DNA of 64,000 nucleotides from Riptortus pedestris. Its lineage: Eukaryota > Arthropoda > Insecta > Hemiptera > Alydidae. Below, in pieces: positions 13,162 through 24,749 of the stretch (position 1 is its first letter; each line of letters starts with the position of its first letter). A program made the position numbers and the translations under genes. The DNA is taken from NCBI GenBank assembly GCA_019009955.1, contig CM032229.1, forward strand, positions 10,509,001 through 10,573,000, given 5' to 3'. The notes under the pieces were generated by a model, which saw nothing but the letters and a program-made list of their open reading frames with translations, searched no databases and was not told the DNA's origin.

Positions 13162-16100
13162 GTACACAATTTTATCATAAGAAGTAAGTTTAATTATGGT
13201 GAAAATTCATGTTATCTATCCAATAAAATTGAAATATTCTCCAATATTTTGATTTTTATTTGAGAGGAAAAGTTTTTCCAACTGCTAGAAGTAGAACCGA
13301 GGTATGCTATATGCCATATGCTAGTTAAGTACTCTTCCATTGAGCTTCAGGTACGGATACTGATGCATACATAAACCTTTCTCTTGTAGTAAAACACTCC
13401 AAATATTGTGTGCCAAGTCGATGTATATACAGAAGAGGGACAAAAATTACCAATTAATGGCTTAAAGTTTGTGTAAACATTAATTACAGTTGAATTAACT
13501 GTATTTACTAGGTGTATTCACAGTATTTACTAGGTGTATTCACTGCATTTACTATGTAAGTACACTGTATTTACTAGGAGTGAATACAGTATGCACATGT
13601 AATATTTATTAGCTCTAAACACTTTTTACTATGTGTATTCACCATGTGTATACATTGTATTTACTAGCTCTAAACATATATTTACTAGGTGTGTTCACTG
13701 TATTTACTATGTATTTAATCTGTATTTACTAGGTGTGAATACAGTGTACACATGTAGTATTTACTAGGTGTATTTACTATGTGTATACATTGTATTTACT
13801 AGCTCTAAACACTGCATTTACTATGCGTATTCACTGTATTTACTATGTTTTTAGACTATATTTACTTAATGTATTCACAGTATTTAATAGATGTATATTT
13901 ACTTGGTGTAGACTGTATATACACTGTTAACTAGGAGTTACACTTTTAGCAATTAATTGACAATTATTGTTCCTCTCCAATATATCGATGTGGCATGTTG
14001 TATTCAGTTGGCTTCAAGAGGAAGGTTCTTCATAGAGGTTGGTAGTCATCTCTATTGAATGGTAGAGTGCTGCTCCAGATAGCTTGCCTTACCACTCCTG
14101 GCAGGTATGAAAAAGAAATTTCAAAAAAAATTATTGGATTATTAATTATTTCTGATGGTATACTATATTCTACAAATCGATAATATTCAGGAAATATTTT
14201 AGTCTTCCTCATCCATTGGAGTAATCCTGTGAGGACAGAAATGAAAATTTTTGGGTCAATTGTCGAAGGGGCTAAGACCTGCAAAGCAGTTTTGGTTGGA
14301 GGACAAGAGGTTAGTTTGTCATGTTTCCTCCTGTATTATAGTAGCATTATGGACCAATGAGTATTACTTCTTTATTCAAATCTCTACTCAATTGCCTCAT
14401 GATGATGAGTAGGCTCTGCAGGGAGGGGGAGGGAACAAATAGAAACCAAAACTTGAATCCCAATAAGTGAATATCTGAATAGAAAATATAGTGTTGTTAT
14501 CCCTTGAGCCTGCTACCTCTAGGACAGTCATATTTAGTGTGATCCACTACACCAGTGCTATCTCACCTTTCGCCTATGGAAAAATGTATTTAGCTATTAT
14601 AGATATTGTTATCAAAAATACAAATTTATGCTCTACATGTCTCTATGATGGATAGTAGTGTTACTGTTAAAATGTGTATTTTAACACTCAGGTTAGCGTG
14701 TGAGTTAAAGCATTGACCTTTATCTCACATGGTAAACCTAGAGTGGCGAGTTCGATTCTTGCCTGGGCAAGGGAAATTATTTAGTGACGAAATTCATTAA
14801 ATAACATCCTTAGTCCCACCCTGGCTAGAAGAGGGTGGTAACCTGTAGATAACCCGTCCCAATTAGCCTGAGTTGCAAAAAGTGGACGTTAATAAATAAT
14901 AATAATAATTCGACATTATCATAACTGTTGATATTGTAAGCAGCACTATACTCTCTGCACCTGTAGTAGGTACATTTCTTGATATAAGGATAGATTTACT
15001 TGTATTACTGATGGTAGACTCTCCCTGTCCTTCTGTGAGAGGGTTATTAGGCGAGGTAATCCTTTGTTCCCTTGTCTCTTAAGTCTCGCAGTTGATTTAG
15101 TGCTTTAGGCCGATTCAAGGGAAGAGGATTACTATGCTCTACTATCTGATAACTTGCTAGTGCTGTATTTGGCGAGGAAGCACTCGATAGGGAAGCTTTT
15201 AATTAGAATACCTTATAGTTACAGTTTTTGAGATGAAAAAGTTGATAATTTAATTAACAATGCCACATTGATCTCAAAAGGGTTCGAGTTTAAATTGAGT
15301 AAATTTGTGAATAGTATATAGGGATTGACATTTAGTTAATGGAAGTGTCACATTGAGGCATTTTTAGTTTTTAAGATTACTACACAATTTTGATTGATTT
15401 TCTTGTGATTTCTCTTTTAACCGTTCAACACCTACCTGTCGTGTCTATTACCTACTGGATTCTATTTATTCCTTAACAGAAGCTACTTTATTTCTCTAAC
15501 CCTTTTTCTTCTTTCTTTTCTGACTGTTTTTCACAATTACTTTTCTTCAGGTAAACTACACTTTTATGACCACCCCCCCCCCACCTGCGTTTCTTTTAAT
15601 TCACTATTTATCTTTTAATTAATTTTAATTTTCACTTTTATTTCCCTCATTGTTTCATCTCGGAGTTAATATTTCTTAAAACTTTTATTATCTCTTTCGA
15701 GGGTAGTCCCACACATTCTGAAGCTCATGACTATCTCAAGTTTTTGTTTATTCTATTGCATTTTGCAGCTATAACATTGAATCATTGGTGAAATAAAAAC
15801 ATATGACATAAAAGAATTGTAAGATTCTTTTTGACACAAAAATGTAATCTAGATATTTTAATAAGGTCAGAAATGTTTAAAAATAATTAACACACCTTTA
15901 ATCTATTACATAATTACTTGTTGAACTTGTTTTTTGTTAATCATGAAAAGATCTATTTATTATGCTCTATGACATTTTTTAGTTCGATGGATTGGAACTA
16001 CATAGAAATCTTATGTAGCTTTTAAGTGAAACCATTTCAAATGAAGTGGACCAAACAATTTTGTTTATTTAATTTTTTTAAATATAACAAGAATGTGCCT

Positions 16101-19100
16101 ACATCTGATTTTGTAATTTTATTTTACTTTTTTAGCAGATTTCCCTTAAGGGAAATCAGCTATTGAGGTTGTACTCATGATGCGATTTTCGAAATTTTTC
16201 TTCAAATGTCCATCGATCCTACCCAGGAGATGACGAAAATGAGGTCCGTTCAAAACTTTATATATATATATCTATATATTTGTCTGTTACGGCTCTAGCG
16301 GTCGCAATTTTTGTTTGATCGTTACCAAACTCGATATTTAGTCGTTTTATGTAAAAAGAAAGATCAAGTTCGTTAACGGCTGAAATCGGACCATTGGGAA
16401 GGGGGTTTAGAGAGGAGAATTTTCGAAAAATCGAAATATCTCCGTTACTATACGTCGATCAAAAAATTGTACAGAATCAATCTTATTGCAAATTAAATGT
16501 ACTATAAATATTGTTATATACATTTATTCTCTATCTTGAATATTAACCGAGATATTTCCATTTTTATGAAATTTGGACCGATACCGGATTTTTGAATTTC
16601 CCGCGAAAAGCTAGTTCGGCCCTTTGCCGTAACCGTTCGGCTCTCCTATGGAGATTTCTCTATTGTATAACTTCACGTGGGAAATCTGCTTAGTTTACGC
16701 AGCCCCTGCGTGACGGACTTTTTTTGGTTATGTGATGTATACCAGCATTTTTTTTTTCACTGTAAGCACCTAATAAAATTCAATGAATATTTAGAACCTT
16801 TAATGTGTGAGCTTGACTCCGACATGGGCTTTTATTATGAATAACAATGTGATTTTTGGAGAACAAAAGAACAAAAAAAACAGTTTATGGTTATAAAAAA
16901 GTATTGTATTTCTATAGGATTTCTTTATTTTCAGGCAAAAAGTATCGCAGACGCTAAAGAGGGGCTCCTTTTCATGCAAGAAATGCTGGAAGTTGCTAAA
17001 TCGCAGGGGCCTGAAGCACTTCCCCAAGCTGTGATCTTTACTTCAGGAGGAATAACCCATACACTCTCAGCTGGACCTGCTCACTTTGGCCGGCAGTTAG
17101 TTGGAAATGCTAAGGTATCTCCTACAAATGACATAATTATGTTAAAATTTTCTCTCCAAGAAGACTTCTTTAGATGTAGAAATCAGACAGTCTATTTGGT
17201 CGTCTCTACGACTGACCCAGCAGTCGACATTTTTTATTTTAATTTTAAAGAATCATTATTTCATTTTTAAGTCATATATAATGAATTTATATTTATATTT
17301 ATCAGTTCGCTAAAGATTTTCATATAAAATTTTTTTAAAAAAGTTTTAGCAAGTTTGTCACTAACACTGTTTGCTTTTAAGAAAATTATTGATGCATAGT
17401 GCATCAATATATTTTCATTTTTCATAAATATTAAAGAAAATATTTGAATAAATTGTAGGTTTCTGGCAGAGTGGGAATTGCTGATCCTTTGAATGGCTGT
17501 GAGAAGTTGTACAACCCTGAAGCTATTAAAGGACGAATAGCTGTTGTTCAGAGAGGGGACTGCATGTTTGTTGAAAAGGTAAAATCGTATAATATTTTTC
17601 CTATTATTCATTACTATTGTTTATAAAATACTTTTTATTTCTGCATGGGAGATCGGCTATTGAGGTTGTACTGATGAGTGATATTTGATAGCTTTATATG
17701 CTTACCAAACTTGTTATTTAAGTATTTCATTTAAAACTAAAGTTCTAGTCAATTATTGTCTGAAATCGAACCAGGAGATGGAGATATAGTATGCAGAAAA
17801 CCAAATTTCAAAATATTTTTGTTATTATGAGTCGAATAAGGCAATGGATTTATTATGTATCTTACTGAAAATTTAATGTTTTACGATAAATTTTAACAAT
17901 AAACTTCTGACTCTGATATTATCGGAGATATTTGAATTTTTTTAGGTTTCTACTGTCAGTAAACCCTCACTCCTGCTCATCTCACCTTAGCTATAAGCTT
18001 TCATTGGACAAAAAGGAGTGGGGTTTTTAGAGATGGGATATAATCAAAAATTCAAAATATTTTTAAGACTCAAATTGAAAAATGTTACAAATCCTATTTC
18101 ATTTGGAAAAAAGTCTATCATGCAGGGGGCTGTATAAACTGCACATATTTTGTAAAAATGTCTAGAACAATCACAGAGCTCCAATAATTTAACAAGATTG
18201 TTTATACAATATTTTTCTATATGAATCATAATAATGTCTTCTTTAACTCCCACTCTTCCTGATCAGATTTCAGCCACCAATGAGTTTGAACTGTAGAATG
18301 AGTTTATGGTATAAATCAAATAAACATTTTCGAGTAAAGGATGTAAAATATTAATTGATAATGTGATCACACAATTAATTTGCTTATATCTCACAAATGA
18401 AAAGTTCAATGAAAACAATATTTGGTATCTAAGCTTTGAATAAAGTGGTTCAAGATACAACAGTTTGTTGTTAATGTGACATGAGTAAGACTGGAGGTTT
18501 ACTCAAGGCTGAAAACAAATAAATAAAAATATCTCAATTAATATCCAAGATAGAAAAAAATGATTAGAAAATTAAATTTGCAATAAAGTTGGTTCTATGT
18601 AATTTTTCAATCTGACCTGTAATAACAGTCATTTCGAATTTTCAAAATTTCCCCTTAAAATCTCCCTCTATTAGTCCAATTTTAGCCATTAACAAACTTG
18701 ATCTTAAGTTTTAGATAAAATGCTTATATATCGAGTTTAATATCAATAAGACAAAAATTGCGACTGCTAGGGCAGTACCAGACAAATATTATTTTTATTA
18801 TTTATTAATATCCATTTTTTGCAACTCAGGCTAATTGGGACGGGTTATCTATGTTATTTAATGAATTTCGTCACTAAATAATTTCCTTTGCCCAGGCGAG
18901 AATTGAACTCGCCTCTCTAGGTTTACCCTGTGAGATTAAGGTCAACGCTTTAACTCGCATGGCTAACCTGAGCCATGTTAGGGAAGGTCCGGAGCGCCCC
19001 AGTGCCATGAAATCAATTAGTCTACAACCAAACTAAGACAAATATATATTTATTTGGAATGAACCTCATTTTCAACATCTCCTTGGTAGGATTGATGGCA

Positions 19101-22100
19101 TTTAAAGAAATTTTTCAAAAATTATGTCATCAGTACAACCTCAATAAATGTTTTCCCTCAAGGGAAATTTGCTATTATAATAGTCTGTAGAGAGGTAGGG
19201 GGGGGGGAGTAAACTTAACATCCCATTTCTGGCATATCTCAAATTTTTATTAATTTTATTGATCTGTTTGCAGGCAAGAAAATTAATGGAGGCTGGTGCT
19301 ATTGGTGGAATAGTAGTTGATAATTCTGGAGACTTGAGTAAAACATCGCCTCTGTTCGCTATGTCTGGAGACGGAAATGATGATGTCAATATCCCTGTTG
19401 TTTTCCTATTTGTCCATGATGCCGCAAAATTATTGACTGCTTTGACTAAAGATTTGAAAATGAAAGTAACATTGGCATACAGAAAATCACAACTAGGTAA
19501 TTCCAGGCTATTTCATTCAAATGTATATTCAGAAATATTTTATTTCAAATAATTATTTGGAATTTCATGCATTCAAATGGAAATACATTATCCCCCTGAT
19601 GAACTTATTTGCAATTCTAGTTATCAGAGCTCTTTCTCCCTAGTTCTTGCACACGTAATACAAAGTATTTTTATTTGTAGGTCTAGCAAATAAAATGATA
19701 GTAAAGTTAATAACATGTGCAGACAAACACACACACACTTGCACATCCGCACAAACATACAAAAATGATTAAAAATATTACAGGGAGATATTAATAATTA
19801 ATCATTGAGTAACCATAATTTATTAATTTCCACTTTGTGCTACTAAGTGGCACTAAGGCTAATTGGGATGGGTTGTCTATAGGTTTCCACCCTTTATCAT
19901 GCATTGTGGGAGTAAGGATTTTATTTAATGAATCCCGTCACTAAATAAATTCTTATTGCATAGGTGAGAATTAAACTCATGATTTTAGATTTACCAAATA
20001 AGATTATGATCAAAACCTTTACTCACGAGTTTAACATGAGTCCTGGTTACTATTTAAATAGTAAACTATAGTAACATATTAAAAAGAGAATTAATTTAAT
20101 TTCATTATGAAAATCAAATAGATTTTACTTTTGCTTTCTGTTTCGAATTTATTTTTGGACATAAAAAAAAAAAAGCGGGTATGCACCTTTGTGTAATGTT
20201 TGGATTTGCTCTCATGTCCAAATTTTTTAAATTAATAATTCATGTAGAGCTTTGCATCATATCTTACCTGGAGAGTCGAGGGCTCTGTCAATCAGCTTTC
20301 AGAATTGAAATTCTTCACTGTCATTCCACTCATTTATTACTGAGTCCCCCAGAACCACTCAAAGGGTTTTAATGAACTACACAATTGTATTTGAGAGCCA
20401 ATTATCCTGAGGTTCAGTCCAGGATGTGTAGAATTAGATTTTCTCAATATGATTGGGGGGGGGGGTTTACTTCAAATTCAATACATAAGATTAGCAATAT
20501 CTTTGTTAATATTGATTTATCAAAACAAATTAAAGAAACAAGTTTTTGACATTTAATGAATGGAAATATTCTAATTTTTGTTAAAATTACTTTTGATTGT
20601 GAACATATAATCATTCAAACAGGTCATCTGTTACATTCTAGAAGGTAAGTATTAAACTATCTTAGTAACATCATGTTGAAAGTGTCATTAAGTTGAAGAA
20701 TAAAAACAGTTCTGAAGTTTTAGAAATTTTATTTTCTCTTTCAAAATCAGTTATTTTTATTTTTCCCCATATAAAAATAATTAAATTGTTATTTACTATT
20801 GCTGTATTCCATCCTTAAAAAAATAATGATGTTTTCACTCACTCAGGAGTATTCTACTTTGAGCTTAAAATTAGTATTCTTTAAACCGTGGACATGAGGC
20901 ATCATATTTTGATGAGAAAAGCTGAAGCTGCTACTTGGTAGATGCCGAGCAAGGAGGGCCTGGGGTTTACTACTCCCGACTCTCATACCCTTTTTACTTC
21001 CTTCTTGTGCAACTATTGTAATCACAAAAAAGTTCAGATTTTAGATTTTGAATAGAAATATTTATATTGGCCCTCTCCGAACCCATTTTTATTATCTTTG
21101 GCAAGATGTCTATAATTATTTTGGATAACACAAAATCGGCTGGCCTTGATTTTAGAATATTGAATTTTCATATTTAGGACTGTTGTAACGTCTAGTTGTC
21201 ATCCCTCCCCTTTTGACTGTAATCAACTAGGGGTTGTTATTTAAATAGGTTAATATAATCTTTATGTTAAAATAAGAAATCTATTGACCTATTTAAATAA
21301 CGCCTCCCAGTAATAGATATAATAGATTCCTTATGTTAAAACTTGTCACTAATATATACAACATATTCAACATATTTAAATGGGGAGGAGGTCTAGAATT
21401 GGGCCGTAATATAAGAAAAAAAAATTCTCCGTACCTATTAAAGATATATATGATGTTTAGGTCCTTTTTTGTTTATTATAAAAAGTCTATAAGTTTTATG
21501 ACCCCCCCCCCAATCTAATGCATTGGAACAGAGTTGTTGTATATGACTTTTCAAATGGAAAAATTTTAAATGAAGGCCAACAAAATGTTTTGCTTATTTG
21601 ATTTAATCGGAGAACATGGAAGTCATACATGGTGTCCACAAGAGATTTTTTTCTCACATCAAAGGGTAATTAAATTGTTTGCTGATGATTAACATCATTA
21701 AAATATAGTGGATTATCAACTTATTAAATGTCATGGGCTAGGGGCTATACATTTTGTGGGTGGGTGGTGAAAAGTGTTTGGAGTGAGTACTTGAGTAACG
21801 TATTAATTTAGCTGCCTGATTTTATGTTGTGGTTAGGAAGAGAATATTTACCCGAGCTGATATCTGACTTGGTAGCACAGTAGCTATGGGCATCTTATCA
21901 TCAAAGGAAGGAGACATCAGCTCAAACAGAACCATTTTCGGGAATATTTCCCCTTTATAAAAATACTATTTGTCCTTACTTTAATTTAATCATGTGAAGT
22001 TCAAAATACAAAACCTTTAGTGTTGGACCTTATTTCATGTTCATGTTTCTAGATGATGATATTGAGAAAAACCATGATCCTAACATCGAAGGTAAGGGTT

Positions 22101-22405
22101 CCGTCCAAAACTTTTCATTTGACGAGCTTTCATCCAGAGGAGAGGTAATTTATATTTTATACTGATAATTTAGCATTATTTATTTCTGTTGGAAAGATAA
22201 TAGCTAATCGATATAAATGTCTGGTTGCTAGGGTGAAATAATTGAGGTGAGGGGTGATGACGTTCAAAGCTCGAGGCTGGTGAAACAACGTGAAAGCTCC
22301 AAGCTTGACGAAGAATTCTCTGCTCTTCCAGAAAAACTACAAAACGTCCTCTCTACGCTCTCTAAAGTTGCCTCTTCCTCAAAAGAAAAGAATGTTAAGG
22401 ATTAG
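13063..22405 (+). CDS. EDEM3: EDEM3, ER degradation-enhancing alpha-mannosidase-like protein 3, 3' half
   Basis: Six exons join in frame to 888 nt (295 residues plus stop): 13063-13161, 16935-17114, 17459-17578, 19274-19496, 22053-22144 and 22232-22405. All introns are GT-AG. EDEM3 is an ER-lumen GH47 mannosidase that trims misfolded glycoproteins for ER-associated degradation and, unlike EDEM1 and EDEM2, carries a PA domain. Seen here are the post-catalytic segment (AEHMKIIADMGISITHLDDG, then KEGLLFMQEMLEV), the PA domain (GRIAVVQRGDCMFVEK, EAGAIGGIVVDN, GDGNDDVNIPVVFLF) and a short acidic/basic tail ending KEKNVKD. The vertebrate protein has a longer acidic tail ending in KDEL; none is present here. 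The GH47 exons (about 600 residues) are not recognised upstream, so the gene is partial in this window. Identity is based on family knowledge and is strong; exon borders follow frame and splice consensus. Confidence 0.9.
13486..13930 (+). repeat. degenerate about 20-22-bp intronic minisatellite
   Basis: About 20 imperfect units of the type TGTATTTACTAGGTGTATTC follow one another, with sub-variants (AGCTCTAAACAC, TATGTGTATACAT). It lies wholly inside the first visible EDEM3 intron. No coding potential. Confidence 0.85.
14686..14909 (+). mobile_element. tRNA-derived SINE, copy 3 (best full copy)
   Basis: The tRNA-like head contains CTCAGGTTAGCGTGTGAGTT (box A region) and box B GAGTTCGATTCTTGCC ending in TGGGCA. 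A body follows with TTATTTAGTGACGAAATTC, TAGTCCCACCCTGGC, GGTGGTAACC and CCCGTCCCAATTAGCCTGAG, then a tail TTAATAAATAATAATAATAA. Polymerase III-type promoter boxes and a simple A-rich tail are typical of tRNA SINEs. Located in the first visible EDEM3 intron. Confidence 0.88.
16133..16724 (+). mobile_element. Helentron-like non-autonomous element (HINE), complete
   Basis: This is a 592-bp copy with both ends. The 5' end is TTTTAGCAGATTTCCCTTAA. The 3' end is GTGGGAAATCTGCTTAG, then the hairpin ACGCAGCCCCTGCGT and GACGGACTTTTTTT. The ends share the subterminal inverted repeat AGCAGATTTCCC / GGGAAATCTGCT. A (TA)n run sits mid-element, both ends abut T runs, and no target duplication is visible. 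That structure is known for Helentron-associated elements (DINE-1/HINE); class assignment is inference. It lies in an EDEM3 intron. Confidence 0.75.
16935..17114 (+). CDS. EDEM3: EDEM3 exon b
   Basis: Acceptor TTTTCAG, 60 codons, phase 0 both ends. It encodes AKSIADAKEGLLFMQEM, then a linker and SAGPAHFGRQLVGNAK before GTATCT. The FMQEM and SAGPAHFG blocks correspond to EDEM3 sequence between the catalytic and PA domains. Reading continues into the intron to a stop at 17268, so the larger ORF here is partly intron. Confidence 0.9.
17459..17578 (+). CDS. EDEM3: EDEM3 exon c (start of PA domain)
   Basis: Acceptor TTGTAG, exactly 40 codons, phase 0. It encodes VSGRVGIADPLNGCEKLYN and then KGRIAVVQRGDCMFVEK before GTAAAA. 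The 'G-IA-V-RG-C-F--K' signature with paired Cys is the hallmark of protease-associated domains. An overlapping minus-strand ORF (17267-17611) is a shadow. Confidence 0.92.
17641..18250 (+). mobile_element. diverged Helentron-like fragments in EDEM3 intron
   Basis: 'GCTATTGAGGTTGTACT' is followed by family-middle blocks (ACCAAACTTGTTATTTAAG, GTCTGAAATCGAACCAG) and 'CAGTAAACCCTCACTCCTGCTCAT' at about 17960. A second partial copy of the middle (GGAGTGGGGTTTTTAGAG...) starts near 18,000. Confidence 0.55.
18480..19178 (-). mobile_element. Helentron-like element (minus) split by a SINE
   Basis: In reverse it reads from TTTCCCTCAAGGGAAATTTGC (19150-19172) through CATCTCCTTGGTAGGATTGATG and GCGACTGCTAGGGCAGTACC to a GGTTTACTCAAGGCTGAAAAC 3' region. 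A 246-bp insert (18790-19035) interrupts it. Confidence 0.7.
18790..19035 (-). mobile_element. tRNA-derived SINE, copy 4, with 10-bp target duplication
   Basis: The insert is flanked by AGACAAATAT at 18780-18789 and again at 19036-19045, a target duplication made from the host element. The SINE reads in reverse with box B region GGCGAGTTCAATTCTCGCCTGG. It has an internal deletion of the TAACC..CCACC portion and an extra 60 nt or so 5' of the tRNA-like head. Confidence 0.85.
19274..19496 (+). CDS. EDEM3: EDEM3 exon d (core of PA domain)
   Basis: Acceptor TTTGCAG, 223 nt, ends in phase 1 at CTAG/GTAATT. It encodes ARKLMEAGAIGGIVVDNSGD, then the loop SPLFAMSGDGNDDVNIPVVF and a C-terminal strand KMKVTLAYRKSQL. 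GA-GG-VV-DN and the P-VFL-V strand complete the PA fold. Confidence 0.92.
19818..20042 (-). mobile_element. tRNA-derived SINE, copy 5 (minus)
   Basis: In reverse it runs from a TTATTAATTTCCA tail through GGCTAATTGGGATGGGTTGTC, TTTCCACCCT and the CACTAAATAAATTC block to the decayed tRNA-like head (ACTCACGAGTTTAACATGAG). Located in the EDEM3 intron before the last two exons. Confidence 0.75.
21236..21301. repeat. 15-bp perfect foldback
   Basis: GTTATTTAAATAGGT (21236-21250) is repeated as its exact reverse complement at 21287-21301 across a 36-nt loop. It lies in the fourth visible intron of EDEM3. A transposon remnant or structural element; no further evidence. Confidence 0.6.
22053..22144 (+). 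CDS. EDEM3: EDEM3 exon e (acidic linker)
   Basis: Acceptor TTTCTAG. It completes the split Asp codon and encodes DDDIEKNHDPNIEGKG, then VQNFSFDELSSRGE, ending phase 0 at GAG/GTAATT. A second donor of stronger consensus lies inside (G/GTAAGG at 22092). Using it would run into TGA just after the next splice junction. Confidence 0.8.
22232..22405 (+). CDS. EDEM3: EDEM3 last coding exon
   Basis: After an 87-bp intron (acceptor GTTGCTAG), 57 codons plus stop run from GEIIEVRGDDVQ to KEKNVKD and TAG 22403-22405. The sequence is charged, rich in Ser/Lys/Glu and of lower AT content than the flanks. No KDEL-type retention signal is present. Confidence 0.82.
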   Translation, partial: GEIIEVRGDDVQSSRLVKQRESSKLDEEFSALPEKLQNVLSTLSKVASSSKEKNVKD

Positions 22406-23580
22406 GTTCCCTCCCTTCAAATAATCATAAATTGTGACATTATTTTCTTTTTGATTTTCTTTGTTATTTTGGGTTTATTTTTTTTATTGGAATACTATGT
22501 GTTGTTGAACGACATTATGGGAAATTAATTGAATGTTGGTGGACTTATTCTATAAATGAAAGGAGAGTTTTGTATTTTTCTTCAGAGAACCTATTAAAAC
22601 GACAAATATTTAATTGCTCATTACTTTGTATATAAGATGGCTATAGATTTTTGATTAGTTTACGTATATTTCTAGTTGGGAATTTTGTTATTTTATTATG
22701 ACATTTATATTAAAACATCACTGCAAATTGACTTTGCTTCTTAGTCATTGATTCTTAATAAGTATTAAATGTAAGAGATACTCAAACGACATGATTCATT
22801 TGCATGATATCATGACAATGTACAAAATATATATAATTATAGTTTTATGTATAGTCCAAAATTGTACATATTTGTACAAAAGTTCTTATTAATATACACA
22901 TTGTTTATTTAGTTATTTCTAGATGGGTAAAGGACTAATTGGGAGGATGGATGGTCACTAGTTCTCTTGGGTGTTAAAAATAAAAGAAATGTTGTTTCAA
23001 AGCATTATTTATTACTATTTAATTAATTCAATCACTTAAATTTATTAAGGTTTAATTTAGATGGACTATTTCATTGTGTGAAAACACAATTATCTTTGAT
23101 CCAAAAGAATAATATGTGATATTATGTTTAAAATATTTTAAATTTATACCGTGTATACCATATGAATTATATTTTATTTTATAACCAATATTGAAATATT
23201 GTTTGCATTAAATTGTTGTTTTGTTGTTTATTTAAATATATTACAAATTATTTATTTATGATTAAGAAATTTATGAATTCCAATATTATTTTTGTGTTGG
23301 TTAAATGTGTAGATGAATTATGCACCTTAGACGATAATTAAAGTTGCTTGTACTCTATTATTACATATACATTGACTACTATGTTAAAAACAGACAAAAA
23401 CAAACTTGTAAGGCAAAAATCCTGTTATATTTATTGGTAATTTAAATGATAATGAAATGTTACATGCTTTAAGTTTTAGGCTCATCTCTTGTATCATCGA
23501 TAAATTAATATTTTTGGGGGTCTATATTTTATGAAATAGAAACAATGTGATTTTGTAAATAAAGTATTTTTTTCTTTGTG
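22406..23580 (+). other. EDEM3: EDEM3 3' UTR
   Basis: About 1.17 kb of AT-rich non-coding sequence after the stop. It ends at an AATAAA followed within 20 nt by a GT/T-rich downstream element. An earlier AATAAA lies at 22979-22984 and could serve a shorter transcript. Confidence 0.6.
23558..23563 (+). promoter_or_regulatory. poly(A) signal AATAAA for EDEM3
   Basis: TTGTAAATAAAG is followed by a run of T, TTTGTGATTG and TTTGTTGTTGTC, a GU-rich downstream element. Confidence 0.65.
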
Positions 23581-23812
23581 ATTGCTTTATTTGTTGTTGT
23601 CTTATGAATATGAGATGAATATCTGTGTTTTTGTGGGCTGTACTACTTGGTCTTCTTGTGAAACATTTTTTCAATACCTCCTAGACAAATGTGCTTATAG
23701 TTTCCAGGGGGATGCATTGTTCTGCTCTATTTTGTTTGGGTTATTTAGACGTTCAATGGTGTATGCTGCTATCTATAAACAACAATAACACAACAGCATA
23801 TCCATTCTCTTC

Positions 23813-24380
23813 TTTTAGCAGATTTCTCTTAAGGGAAAATAGTTATTGATTTTGTACTCATGACATAATTTTCTAAAAATGTACATCGAGTAGACATATA
23901 GTCCATCCTATCTAGGAGATGAAAAGGAAAATGATGTCCATTCAAAATTATATATTTGCCTGTTACCGGTTTAGCTGTCACAATTTTTGTCGTATTGTTA
24001 TCAACCTCAATATTTAGGCATTTTATATAAAACAGAAGATTAAGTTCTGTATGGCTCAAATCCAATGAGTGGGAAGGGAAATTTGAAAATTATAATATCT
24101 CTATTATTATACGTTACATCGAAAAAGTATATAGAACCAATCTTGTTGCAAATTTACTTGGCTACAAATGTTATGTACTAACTATTATTCTATATATGGA
24201 ATATTAATCAACATTTTTGCATTTTTTAATTTTCAGCCTTCAGTAAACTCCCACTCTTACTCATGTCATATTAATAATAATAACCTGTTATATCATGAAC
24301 CACTTAATTTGAAGCTCAAATACCAAATATGGTTTCCTACAGATATTTACTAGATGAGATACATAAAAATATGTTGTGCG
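23813..24380 (+). mobile_element. Helentron-like element, diverged
   Basis: It starts TTTTAGCAGATTTCTCTTAA, keeps all middle blocks in order and ends in the alternative 3' body (CAGCCTTCAGTAAACTCCCA, then GTTATATCATGAACCACTT). No 3' hairpin is present, so the copy is truncated. Confidence 0.7.
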
Positions 24381-24749
24381 GTGAAATCATGAAGACTTGA
24401 AGTTTTTTAAAATCAATAGAATTCTATAAACAAAAAATCCGTGAAGAGCTTGGCAATGGTCAATTTAAGGTTAAAAGTCTACAGTTAAGATCAAGAAGAA
24501 CAATCCCCAAAATACTGCAGAGTTCTTGAAGAAAGTTGGGATTGTAGATGAAGACTGGCTGCCCCTAACTTCTTTTTTTCACTATATTTTTATGCCTTGT
24601 TTATTTTAACTCAACTTTTATTTCATTAAAATTTACTTTTATTAGTGCTATTATTTATTAATATCATGTTATTGATGACTTAGCTGTGTAACTCGCCAGC
24701 GGTGAGCAGCCACACTTAATTCCTTAAAGTGTTTTTCTTCTATTTTTTG

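Noticed and set aside
17267..18460. Minus-strand ORFs overlapping EDEM3 exons and introns
   Set aside because: Shadows of the plus-strand exon at 17,459 and of Helentron-like intron sequence.
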